Positions 1 through 6,011 of a DNA stretch of 6,086 bases are shown here, piece by piece. Within the stretch, counting starts at the first letter, position 1; each line of letters opens with the position of its first letter. Source of the DNA: Betaproteobacteria bacterium (lineage in GTDB: Bacteria > Pseudomonadota > Gammaproteobacteria > Burkholderiales > Thiobacillaceae); contig JAIFLB010000038.1 of the NCBI GenBank assembly GCA_020049245.1, positions 1-6,086 on the forward strand. Reading direction: 5' to 3'. The position numbers and the translations under genes are program-made. The notes beneath the pieces are model-generated. The model was not told the DNA's origin. It was given only the letters and a program-made list of their open reading frames with translations, and did no database searches.

Positions 1-330
1 CTGGCTGGAATCCGTCGTCTGAATAGCGTAATCGGCCAGCGTTTGTGGCGACAGGTACGTATCCGAACCGGCATCAACCGGAGCTTCCGCAGCAGCTTCA
101 GCAACCACCTCAGCAACTCCCTCAAGCCCCGAATCCGCTGCCAAGTCCAGGCCCTCGCTGGCCTTGTCCGTACCTTCTTCTTCAGGTGGAGACTCAAGTT
201 CCGGCAGCAACGTGTCGTAAGCGTTGAAGACGGCGTGGCAGTTTCCACATCGCACCAGTCCGCGTCGCGCGCCGAGATGATCCTGGCTGACCCGGAAGGT
301 GGTGTGGCACTCGGGACAGGTGGTTTGCAT
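1..330 (-). CDS. Zinc-ribbon (MJ0042-type) / DUF3426 family protein, 5' part only
   Basis: This is the N-terminal 110 codons of a gene that continues past position 1, so the C-terminus is not visible. Reading from the ATG at 330-328, the protein starts MQTTCPECHTTFRV and carries two CxxC knuckles, C5-x2-C8 and C28-x2-C31 (RCGNCHAVFN). This is the classic N-terminal zinc ribbon of the MJ0042/DUF3426 family. Residues after about 42 are acidic and Ala/Glu-rich, consistent with a disordered linker. In this family such a linker usually precedes a single transmembrane helix and a DUF3426 domain, both of which would lie outside the window. The start is supported by the zinc ribbon beginning at once after Met, as in relatives. 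No clear Shine-Dalgarno sequence is visible. It lies 23 nt downstream of prmA and is probably co-transcribed with it, as is common in betaproteobacteria. The molecular function of the family is not established. Confidence 0.85.
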   Translation of the reverse strand, partial: MQTTCPECHTTFRVSQDHLGARRGLVRCGNCHAVFNAYDTLLPELESPPEEEGTDKASEGLDLAADSGLEGVAEVVAEAAAEAPVDAGSDTYLSPQTLADYAIQTTDSSQ

Positions 331-353
331 ATTGCGAATCTAGCGCCGGGGGA

Positions 354-1256
354 TTAACGCTTGCTGCCCGTCAGGCATACCCAGCCATCTTCGGTGCCCC
401 ACAGCCGCATGTCGAAATGCTGGTTGTAGATCGCCAGCACTTCGTCCGCCTGCTCGGCGAGGATGCCGGACAAGGCGATGCGACCACCTGCGTTGACGCG
501 TCCGGCGAGTAGCGGCATCAATGCTTTCAGCGGATTGGTCAGGATGTTGGCGACCAGCACGTCGAACGTCCCGGTGGGCAGCGCATCGGATGCATAAAAT
601 GCAGCTTCGACCTGATTGCGTTCGGCATTGTCGCGCGAGGCGGTGATCGCTTGCGCGTCGACATCAGTGCCCACAACCGGGCTCGCCCCCAGCTTTCTGG
701 CGGCAATCGCCAGAATGCCGGAGCCGCAACCGTAATCGAGCACGCTGGTGGTTTCACACGCGCCGGCGAGCAGGTTCTGCTCCAGCCATTTCAGGCACAA
801 ACGTGTGGTCGGATGACTGCCGGTACCAAAGGCGAGGCCGGGGTCGAGCACCAGCACGATGGCGTCCGGCGAATCGACAAAATCAGCGGCGTCATGCCAG
901 GAAGGCACAATCCAGAGCCGATCCGAGATCGGGATCGGTTCGAACTGGGATTGCGTCAGGCGTACCCAATCCTGCTCGGCTACGGCTTCGGTTTCGCGTT
1001 CAATATCAGCGGGTAAATTCAGGCCGGCAATCAGCGCCGCAACATCCGCATCGGCTGCCAGAAGCGCCACCACCCAGTTGCGTTGCCAGGCTTTCGGGTC
1101 TTCCAGCCCGGGTTCGCCAAACTGGGGCAGTTCCGCGTCGGTGCCGGCATCGCGATCCTCGATCGAGACCGATAAAGCACCGGCTTCCATCAATGCATCG
1201 GCCAGCGCTTCCGCACCTTCGCCATCAGCGGCCAGTTTCAGGGAGACCCAGGACAT
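354..1256 (-). CDS. prmA: Ribosomal protein L11 methyltransferase
   Basis: PrmA is a cytosolic SAM-dependent methyltransferase that trimethylates amino groups of ribosomal protein L11. The 300-residue length is close to E. coli PrmA (about 293). Residues 1-95 form the substrate-recognition domain and about 105-300 the Rossmann-type catalytic domain. Visible signatures are the family hallmark DPGLAFGTGSHPTT (138-151), SAM motif I VLDYGCGSG (172-180), the acidic loop GTDVD (196-200), the post-motif VANILTNPL (235-243) with its NP pair, and the C-terminal EDGWVCL (289-295). All key motifs look intact. The ATG at 1256-1254 lies 16 nt after the accC stop and has only a weak GGAA upstream, so translation may depend partly on coupling to accC. 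The gene is not functionally tied to fatty acid synthesis, but it commonly sits behind accBC in proteobacteria. Confidence 0.96.
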   Translation of the reverse strand: MSWVSLKLAADGEGAEALADALMEAGALSVSIEDRDAGTDAELPQFGEPGLEDPKAWQRNWVVALLAADADVAALIAGLNLPADIERETEAVAEQDWVRLTQSQFEPIPISDRLWIVPSWHDAADFVDSPDAIVLVLDPGLAFGTGSHPTTRLCLKWLEQNLLAGACETTSVLDYGCGSGILAIAARKLGASPVVGTDVDAQAITASRDNAERNQVEAAFYASDALPTGTFDVLVANILTNPLKALMPLLAGRVNAGGRIALSGILAEQADEVLAIYNQHFDMRLWGTEDGWVCLTGSKR

Positions 1257-1272
1257 CGCCGCCGAATTCCGC

Positions 1273-2622
1273 TCAATGCTTGTTCAAACCAAGCTTGTTT
1301 TCCAGGTAATGAATGCTGAAACCGCCTTCCAGCACCACCTGATCGACCAGCAACTCCTGATGCAGCGGAATGTTGGTCTTGATGCCTTCCACGATCATCT
1401 CGGACAGTGCGATGCGCATGCGGGCAATCGCTTGTTCGCGCGTCGCGCCATAGGTGATCAGCTTGCCGATCATCGAGTCGTAATGCGGCGGCACATAGTA
1501 GTTCTGGTAAACGTGCGAATCGACGCGCACACCGGGACCGCCAGGCGCGTGATACAGCGTGATGCGGCCGGGCGACGGCACGAAGGTGTGCGGGTCTTCG
1601 GCGTTGATGCGGCACTCGATGGCATGACCCTTGAAATGGATTTCCTTCTGCGTGTTGGCCAGCGGCAGACCGGCGGCGATGCGGATGCTTTCCTGCACGA
1701 TATCGACGCCAGTGATGAACTCGGTCACCGGATGTTCGACCTGCACGCGGGTATTCATTTCGATGAAGAAGAATTCGCCGTTCTCATAGAGGAATTCGAA
1801 CGTGCCGGCGCCGCGGTAGCCGATCTTGCGGCAGGCCTCGGCACAGCGTTCGCCAATCTTGTTGCGCAGCTTGGTATCCAGACCGGGCGCCGGCGCTTCT
1901 TCAATTACCTTCTGGTGGCGGCGCTGTGTGGAGCAATCACGCTCGCCCAGATGGATAGCATTGCCATGCGTGTCGGACAGCACCTGAATCTCGATATGGC
2001 GCGGGTTGCCGAGGAATTTCTCCATGTACACCATCGGATTGCCGAAGGTGGTTCCGGCTTCGTTCTGGGTCATCTGCACGGCCTGGATCAGCGCCGCCTC
2101 GGTATGCACCACGCGCATGCCGCGTCCGCCGCCGCCACCGGCCGCTTTGATGATGATCGGATAGCCGATGTCCTTGGCCTGGCGAATCCACTCGTCCTGG
2201 TCTTCGCCCAGCGCGCCATCCGAGCCCGGCACGCAAGGCACGCCGGAAGCTTTCATCGCGTCCTTGGCGGACACCTTGTCGCCCATCAGGCGGATGGTTT
2301 CCGGACGCGGGCCGATGAATACGAAGCCGGAGTTTTCCACCCGTTCGGCAAAATCGGCGTTTTCCGACAGAAAGCCGTAACCCGGATGGATCGCTTCCGC
2401 GTCGGTGACTTCGGCAGCGGCGATGATCGACGGGACATGCAGGTAACTTTTAGCGGAAGGGGGCGGGCCGATGCAGACCGACTCGTCGGCCAGACGTACA
2501 TATTTGGCTTCGGCGTCAGCCTCGGAATGCACCGCCACCGTCTTGATGCCCATTTCGCGGCAGGCGCGCTGGATACGAAGGGCGATTTCGCCGCGATTGG
2601 CGATGAGGACTTTTTCAAACAT
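1273..2622 (-). CDS. accC: Acetyl-CoA carboxylase, biotin carboxylase subunit
   Basis: AccC performs the ATP- and bicarbonate-dependent carboxylation of biotin on AccB, the first half-reaction of acetyl-CoA carboxylase in fatty acid synthesis. The 449-residue product has the same length as E. coli AccC, and the catalytic positions fall at the same numbers: K116, K159, H209, E276, E288, R292 and R338. The N-terminal domain starts MFEKVLIANRGEIA. The ATP-grasp lid has the glycine-rich loop GGGGGRG (162-168). The metal/ATP site is FFFIEMNTRVQVEHPVTE (284-301), followed by the C-terminal biotin carboxylase domain with RINAEDP (338-344). No damage is visible. The ATG at 2622-2620 has a GGGG about 7 nt upstream as a plausible ribosome site. 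Unusually, 117 nt of repeat-rich DNA separates it from accB. The TGA stop is at 1275-1273, and prmA follows closely. Confidence 0.98.
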   Translation of the reverse strand: MFEKVLIANRGEIALRIQRACREMGIKTVAVHSEADAEAKYVRLADESVCIGPPPSAKSYLHVPSIIAAAEVTDAEAIHPGYGFLSENADFAERVENSGFVFIGPRPETIRLMGDKVSAKDAMKASGVPCVPGSDGALGEDQDEWIRQAKDIGYPIIIKAAGGGGGRGMRVVHTEAALIQAVQMTQNEAGTTFGNPMVYMEKFLGNPRHIEIQVLSDTHGNAIHLGERDCSTQRRHQKVIEEAPAPGLDTKLRNKIGERCAEACRKIGYRGAGTFEFLYENGEFFFIEMNTRVQVEHPVTEFITGVDIVQESIRIAAGLPLANTQKEIHFKGHAIECRINAEDPHTFVPSPGRITLYHAPGGPGVRVDSHVYQNYYVPPHYDSMIGKLITYGATREQAIARMRIALSEMIVEGIKTNIPLHQELLVDQVVLEGGFSIHYLENKLGLNKH

Positions 2623-2641
2623 GCTTTAACCCCGATAAAGG

Positions 2642-2743
2642 GTGAAAGGTGAAGCGGTTAAGCCGCTGGTGAAACGTGAAAGGTGAAGTCGGGTTCACGT
2701 TTCACTGAAGCCGCGTGGCGGCGAGTCACCTTTCACTTTTCAC
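2642..2743. repeat. Cluster of 7-nt-periodic GTGAAAN units forming inverted repeats between accB and accC
   Basis: GTGAA units start at 2642, 2649, 2669, 2676 and 2683. The reverse complement TTCAC occurs at 2694-2698, 2701-2705, 2732-2736 and 2739-2743, with a degenerate GTCAC at 2725-2729. Within each run the spacing is exactly 7 nt. The copies build alternative stems. GTGAAACGTGAA (2669-2680) pairs perfectly with 2694-2705. GTGAAACGTGAAAGGTGA (2669-2686) pairs with 2726-2743 at 17 of 18 positions. Two small GC stems are interleaved: AGCGG/CCGCT (2653-2657/2663-2667) and GCCGC/GCGGC (2710-2714/2718-2722). The right end overlaps the accB TGA (2742-2740), whereas AccB itself ends normally. 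The cluster is transcribed in the acc operon, and no U-tract follows any stem. A role as an mRNA processing or translation-tuning element, or simply as a dispersed repeat, is inference. Confidence 0.8.
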
Positions 2744-3192
2744 GCAATGATGAACAATGGCTGACCGTATTCCACAGGCTGACCGTTTTCGATCAGGATG
2801 GCTTTGACGACGCCGGCAACGTCCGATTCGATCTCGTTCATCAATTTCATCGCCTCGATGATGCACAAGGTCTCACCATCCTTGACCGTCTGCCCCACTT
2901 CGACAAAGGCCTTGGCGGTGGGCGAAGGCGTGCGATAGAAGGTGCCGACCATCGGTGATTTGACGACATGGCCTTCCGGTTGCGCCGGCTCGGCATCGAC
3001 CGCAACAGCGACCGGCGCACTGGCGACAGGAGCGGGGCCGGGCGCGTACATCTGTTGTGGCGCGGCGTACATCGCCTGACCCGCCAGCTTGCTGGTGATG
3101 CGAACTTTTTCTTCGCCCTCGGTAATCTCAAGTTCGGCGATGCCGGAGTCTTGCACCAGGTCGATCAGTTTCTTCAGCTTGCGTAAATCCAT
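2740..3192 (-). CDS. accB: Biotin carboxyl carrier protein of acetyl-CoA carboxylase
   Basis: AccB carries biotin that AccC carboxylates and that the AccAD carboxyltransferase then uses to make malonyl-CoA. The product is 150 residues (E. coli about 156). The N-terminal segment MDLRKLKKLIDLVQDSGIAE is typical of the AccC-contacting region. A Pro/Ala/Val-rich flexible linker covers about 38-72. The biotinyl domain (about 75-150) contains SPMVGTFY (79-86), the protruding thumb SPTAKAF (90-96) found in AccB-type carriers, and the biotinylation site EAMKLMNE with target Lys116. The start at 3192 is preferred over upstream in-frame codons. It has GGAGGA 8 nt upstream, matches family N-termini and lies 4 nt after the aroQ stop, whereas the longer frame would overlap aroQ by about 60 nt. 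The gene ends normally at PLFIIA. Confidence 0.97.
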   Translation of the reverse strand: MDLRKLKKLIDLVQDSGIAELEITEGEEKVRITSKLAGQAMYAAPQQMYAPGPAPVASAPVAVAVDAEPAQPEGHVVKSPMVGTFYRTPSPTAKAFVEVGQTVKDGETLCIIEAMKLMNEIESDVAGVVKAILIENGQPVEYGQPLFIIA

Positions 3193-3196
3193 GAAT

Positions 3197-3718
3197 TCAA
3201 TCCTCCAAGGCGTGAAGGGCATAGCCCAGGGCGAACAGATAACCGCTCGCCCCAAGTCCGGAAATCACACCGACCGCCTTGTCGGAAAAATACGAGTGCT
3301 GGCGGAAGGTTTCGCGTGCATGGACGTTGGACAGATGCACTTCGATGAAAGGGATGGCGACCGCCGCCAGCGCATCGCGCAGGGCCACACTGGTATGGGT
3401 AAAAGCGGCGGGGTTGATGATGATGAAAGCGGTATTGTCGAGCCGCGCCGCGTGCACGCGCTCAACCAGAAGATGCTCGGCGTTGCTCTGAAAACACGTT
3501 ACCTTGATGCCAATCGCCGCACCTTGCTCAATCAATGCGGCATCGATATCGGTCAGGGTCTGATTACCGTAGTGATCCGGCTCGCGTATGCCAAGCAGGT
3601 TCAGATTGGGGCCGTGCAAGACCAGAATCGCCTTCTCCGGGCTTTTGCTGGAAGCGTCGGTGGCAGCATCGGCAATTGACTCAGCAGCCGGGATTTTGGG
3701 CGATCGCTTACGATTCAT
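3197..3718 (-). CDS. aroQ: 3-dehydroquinate dehydratase, type II
   Basis: This enzyme converts 3-dehydroquinate to 3-dehydroshikimate in the shikimate pathway, usually as a cytosolic dodecamer. The core starts at ILVLHGPNLNLLG (31-43). By comparison with the well-known type II family, expected active-site residues are present: N38, R45, the lid tyrosine Y50 (DHYG), N102 and H108 in INPAAFTHTS (101-110), E126 and H128, R135 and R139 in NVHARETFRQHS (131-142). The product is 173 residues, longer than the usual 145-150, because of an N-terminal extension of about 29 residues rich in Ala, Ser and Lys that looks disordered. No internal Met, GTG or TTG start is available before the core, so the ATG at 3718-3716 is the best visible start, although no clear ribosome site precedes it. 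It is the first gene of the probable aroQ-accB-accC-prmA operon. Confidence 0.96.
   Translation of the reverse strand: MNRKRSPKIPAAESIADAATDASSKSPEKAILVLHGPNLNLLGIREPDHYGNQTLTDIDAALIEQGAAIGIKVTCFQSNAEHLLVERVHAARLDNTAFIIINPAAFTHTSVALRDALAAVAIPFIEVHLSNVHARETFRQHSYFSDKAVGVISGLGASGYLFALGYALHALED
3201..3206 (-). promoter_or_regulatory. Ribosome binding site of accB
   Basis: The minus strand reads GGAGGA eight bases before the ATG at 3192-3190. It lies within the last codons of aroQ and decides the accB start in favour of the 150-residue protein. Its position suggests translational coupling between aroQ and accB. Confidence 0.85.
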
Positions 3719-3740
3719 CAGTATTCAACTCGACAGCTTT

Positions 3741-3753
3741 TGACAGACTGTCA
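3741..3753. promoter_or_regulatory. Perfect palindrome TGACAG-A-CTGTCA upstream of aroQ, possible operator
   Basis: Six-base arms flank a single central base. A related half-site CGACAG lies 10 bp to the left (3731-3736), one helical turn from TGACAG (3741-3746). The palindrome is 23-35 nt upstream of the aroQ ATG and downstream of the candidate minus-strand promoter, where a repressor would block transcription. It could instead act as a small RNA hairpin in the leader. The spacing does not fit a LexA box, because the ACAG and CTGT halves are in the wrong order. The binding protein is unknown. Confidence 0.35.
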
Positions 3754-3771
3754 GTTGTGGAAACGGCGGCG

Positions 3772-3801
3772 ATTGTGCCGGAACCTCTTCAGATAAGTCC
3801 A
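3772..3801 (-). promoter_or_regulatory. Candidate sigma-70 promoter for the aroQ-acc operon
   Basis: On the minus strand TGGACT (3801-3796, 4 of 6 to TTGACA) is followed after 18 bp by CACAAT (3777-3772, 4 of 6 to TATAAT). This would start transcription near 3765, giving a leader of about 47 nt before the aroQ ATG. The match is modest and other weak candidates exist in this AT-richer stretch. It is the best-placed pair I could see. Confidence 0.35.
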
Positions 3802-3975
3802 CAATTCCGCATCGAATTTGCATCTATCGCGACAAATCAATGACTTGCCTCACACTCGGAAACCAAGCTCATCTTCCGGGTGCGGGATAAAGCCTGAAAC
3901 GGCTAATATGTCGGGCCTTTGGCGATGCTGCAACGCCAGACAACGTCTCATCCACCTCGAAGTCCACTTGATAAC

Positions 3976-5358
3976 ATGTCCCGTTCCGACGCCAACCCGA
4001 TGACCGCCACTGAACGCCGCGCGGCGTTTTCACTGGCCGGCATCTTCGGCTTGCGCATGCTGGGCATGTTCCTGATTTTGCCGGTTTTCGCGCTCTACGC
4101 CGCCACCCTGCCCGGTGGCGACAACCACACCCTGGTCGGCCTGGCGCTGGGCATGTACGGACTGACCCAGGCCGTATTGATGATTCCATTCGGTATTGCA
4201 TCGGATCGTTTCGGCCGCAAACCGGTGATCATCGCTGGCTTGCTGATCTTCGCCCTCGGCAGCTTCCTCGCCGCCTCGGCCGATGATCTCTGGGGCGTGC
4301 TGTTCGGCCGCGCTTTGCAAGGCGCTGGCGCGATCTCGGCGGCGGTTACCGCCTTGTTGGCCGACCTGACGCGGGAAGAAAAACGGACTCAGGCGATGGC
4401 CATGATCGGCAGCACCATCGGCCTCGCGTTTGCCTTCTCGCTCGCAGCCAGCCCGGTTTTCTACCGCTGGATCGGCGTCCCCGGCATGTTCGCGCTGACC
4501 GGCGTGCTGGCGTTGCTGGCAATACTGGTGGTCAAGTTCGTCACCCCCAATCCCGGCAAGACCGCATTCCACTCCGACGCCGAAACGAATCCGGCGCGGC
4601 TGAAAGATGTATTGCGGCAGCCCGAACTGCTGCGCTTGAACTGGGGCATCTTCGCGCTGCACGCGGCACAGATGGCGATGTTCATCATCGTGCCATTCGC
4701 GCTGGTCGACGGTGGCCTCGAAGCCGAACATCACTGGCAGGTCTACCTTCCGGTCCTGCTCGGTTCGCTGATCATTCTTGTGCCGGCGATCATTTATGGT
4801 GAAAAACACGGCGGCCTGAAGAAAGTTTTCGTTGCCGCCATCGCGTTGATGCTGGTGGCGCAGATTGGACTGGCATTCTCGATGCACCTGTTCTGGGGCG
4901 TCGTCGCCGCGCTGTTTGCCTACTTCATCGCCTTCAACATCCTCGAAGCCAGCCTGCCGTCGCTGGTTTCCAAGATCGCGCCGCCGGAAGCCAAGGGTAC
5001 GGCAATGGGCGTCTACAACACTTCGCAGGCGCTCGGCCTGTTCTTCGGCGGTGCCGCCGGTGGCTGGCTGGCGCAGAACCATGGCTTTGGCGTGGTATTC
5101 GCTTTCTGCGCTGGCCTGATGGCGATCTGGCTGGTTCTTGCGGTCAGCATGACGCCGCCGCCGCGCGTCAAAACCCAGATGTTCCACATCGGCATCCTTT
5201 CCGCCGAAGAGGCGCAACGACTGGCCACCCGGCTGACCATATTCACTGGCGTCGAAGCGGTCACCGTGCTGCCGGAAGAAGGTTCTGTGCTGCTGAAAGT
5301 GGCACAAACCGGTTGGGACGAGGAAGGCATTCGACATCTACTTCAAGGAGGCAATTAA
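3976..5358 (+). CDS. MFS transporter, YajR-like, with C-terminal YAM-type domain
   Basis: This is a 460-residue inner-membrane transporter of the major facilitator superfamily with 12 predicted helices (about 16-42, 50-72, 84-102, 107-130, 139-162, 168-188, 222-243, 255-274, 283-303, 305-325, 345-366, 370-392). Motif A is GIASDRFGRK (73-82) and TM4 carries GRALQGAGA (111-119). RRAAFSLAGIFGLRMLGMF and LPSLVSKIAPPEAKGTAMGVY closely resemble what I recall of E. coli YajR. As in YajR, a soluble tail of about 62 residues (399-460, alternating strand/helix pattern) follows TM12 and fits the ferredoxin-like YAM domain. The substrate is unknown, and proton-driven efflux is the usual inference. The start is uncertain: ATG 3976 is chosen, and ATG 4000 (MTATERR) would also match relatives. 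Neither has a clear ribosome site. In-frame codons upstream near 3919-3925 add unconserved sequence. The stop abuts the ssb ATG, suggesting coupling. Confidence 0.93.
   Translation: MSRSDANPMTATERRAAFSLAGIFGLRMLGMFLILPVFALYAATLPGGDNHTLVGLALGMYGLTQAVLMIPFGIASDRFGRKPVIIAGLLIFALGSFLAASADDLWGVLFGRALQGAGAISAAVTALLADLTREEKRTQAMAMIGSTIGLAFAFSLAASPVFYRWIGVPGMFALTGVLALLAILVVKFVTPNPGKTAFHSDAETNPARLKDVLRQPELLRLNWGIFALHAAQMAMFIIVPFALVDGGLEAEHHWQVYLPVLLGSLIILVPAIIYGEKHGGLKKVFVAAIALMLVAQIGLAFSMHLFWGVVAALFAYFIAFNILEASLPSLVSKIAPPEAKGTAMGVYNTSQALGLFFGGAAGGWLAQNHGFGVVFAFCAGLMAIWLVLAVSMTPPPRVKTQMFHIGILSAEEAQRLATRLTIFTGVEAVTVLPEEGSVLLKVAQTGWDEEGIRHLLQGGN
5345..5351 (+). promoter_or_regulatory. Strong Shine-Dalgarno of ssb inside the MFS gene
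   Basis: AAGGAGG lies 7 nt before the ssb ATG and is embedded in the last codons of the transporter gene (encoding the Gln-Gly-Gly-Asn end). It is a near-perfect anti-16S match, in contrast with the transporter start, which has none. It fixes the ssb start and suggests that SSB is translated much more strongly than the transporter from a shared message. Confidence 0.9.
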
Positions 5359-5847
5359 ATGGCATCGGTCAATAAGGTCATCATCATCGGCAATCTGGGA
5401 CGCGATCCCGAAATGCGCTACATGCCCAGCGGCGATGCCATCGCCAACCTGCGCATCGCCACCGCCGAGAAATACAAGGATCGCAACGGTGAAATGCAGG
5501 AATCCACCGAATGGCACTCGGTCGCCTTCTTCGGCAAAACCGCCGAGGTCTGCGGCCAGTACCTGAAGAAAGGCAGCCAGGTCTATGTCGAAGGCAGCCT
5601 GCGCACGCGCAAATGGCAGGACAAGGACGGCAACGACCGTTACACCACCGAAATCCGCGGTGACCGCATGCAGATGCTGGGCAGCCGCGGCGGCGGAAGC
5701 GGCACCGGCGGCATGGCTGATTACGATTCGGCGCCAGCGGAGAATTACGGATCAGAGGGATCCAACACGAACGCCGCAAGTCCCGCTCGCGGCGGCAAAC
5801 CGGCGGCGAGCTCGGTCAACGATATGGATGATGACATCCCGTTCTAA
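5359..5847 (+). CDS. ssb: Single-stranded DNA-binding protein
   Basis: SSB is a homotetramer that coats single-stranded DNA in replication, repair and recombination and recruits partners through its C-terminal tip. The 162-residue protein has an OB fold at about 1-108 (MASVNKVIIIGNLGRDPE, YMPSGDAIANL, TEWHSVAFFGK, LKKGSQVYVEGSLRTRKW, TTEIRGDRMQML). A Gly/Ser/Ala-rich disordered linker covers about 109-153, and the partner-binding tip is DMDDDIPF (155-162). DNA-stacking residues comparable to E. coli W54, F60 and W88 are W52, F58 and W86. The position equivalent to W40 is Tyr39. The linker is shorter than in E. coli (total 178). The ATG directly follows the transporter stop and has a strong ribosome site. 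I see no LexA-type box just upstream; any promoter would lie inside or before the transporter gene. Confidence 0.98.
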   Translation: MASVNKVIIIGNLGRDPEMRYMPSGDAIANLRIATAEKYKDRNGEMQESTEWHSVAFFGKTAEVCGQYLKKGSQVYVEGSLRTRKWQDKDGNDRYTTEIRGDRMQMLGSRGGGSGTGGMADYDSAPAENYGSEGSNTNAASPARGGKPAASSVNDMDDDIPF

Positions 5848-5990
5848 CCTGGACTGTCTCAGGCTTGGGTCTGCCCGGATTCCTGCTGCCAGCCAGGGCG
5901 GTGGGTTTCTCGCCAGCCTGTCAGGAATGCCGATTGATGCCGCAATGAAGATGGCCTCGTTCAAATATAAACCTTGAAACAGCAGTTGAA

Positions 5991-6006
5991 CCCGCCCGAG
6001 GGCGGG
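5991..6006. repeat. GC-rich hairpin CCCGCC-CGAG-GGCGGG
   Basis: A perfect 6-bp GC stem encloses the 4-nt loop CGAG. In DNA form it could act as a weak bidirectional stop for ssb or a convergent gene, but no T-tract follows on the plus strand and only TT on the minus strand. It lies immediately before the larger palindrome and may belong to the same repeat element. Confidence 0.5.
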
Positions 6007-6011
6007 GTGGA

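Larger units (their letters stand above)
3719..3975. other. Divergent intergenic region between aroQ and the MFS gene
   Basis: This stretch separates the minus-strand acc operon from the plus-strand MFS-ssb pair. It is more AT-rich than the flanking genes, mostly between about 3780 and 3860. It holds the candidate aroQ promoter and the 13-bp palindrome. On the plus strand a TAATAT at 3904-3909 could be a -10 for the transporter gene, but no reasonable -35 lies at the right distance. I see no coding sequence or RNA gene in it. Confidence 0.7.

Noticed and set aside
859..2652. 597-codon plus-strand open frame opposite prmA and accC
   Set aside because: It lies wholly antisense to two clearly conserved genes, has no recognisable domain, and is explained by the codon bias of a GC-rich genome.
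2623..2743. CRISPR-like array in the accB-accC gap
   Set aside because: The units are 7-nt tandem and inverted repeats without unique spacers of constant length, so this is not a CRISPR array.
3193..3255. Longer accB start giving 171 residues
   Set aside because: It would overlap aroQ by about 60 nt and adds sequence not typical of AccB. The ATG at 3192 has a good ribosome site at the right distance.
3731..3760. LexA/SOS box near the divergent promoter region
   Set aside because: The ACAG and CTGT halves are in reversed order and wrong spacing for CTGT-N8-ACAG, and the site is about 1.6 kb from ssb.
3919..3975. Upstream TTG/ATG starts for the MFS gene
   Set aside because: The added residues look unlike any transporter N-terminus and no ribosome site is present. 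The match to YajR begins after 4000.
4030..5337. 435-codon minus-strand open frame opposite the MFS gene
   Set aside because: It is a shadow of the transporter reading frame, very rich in Gln, Arg and His, with no protein-like pattern and no ribosome site.
5848..5863. CCTG/CAGG stem right after the ssb stop as an intrinsic terminator
   Set aside because: The stem is only 4 bp and no T-tract follows.
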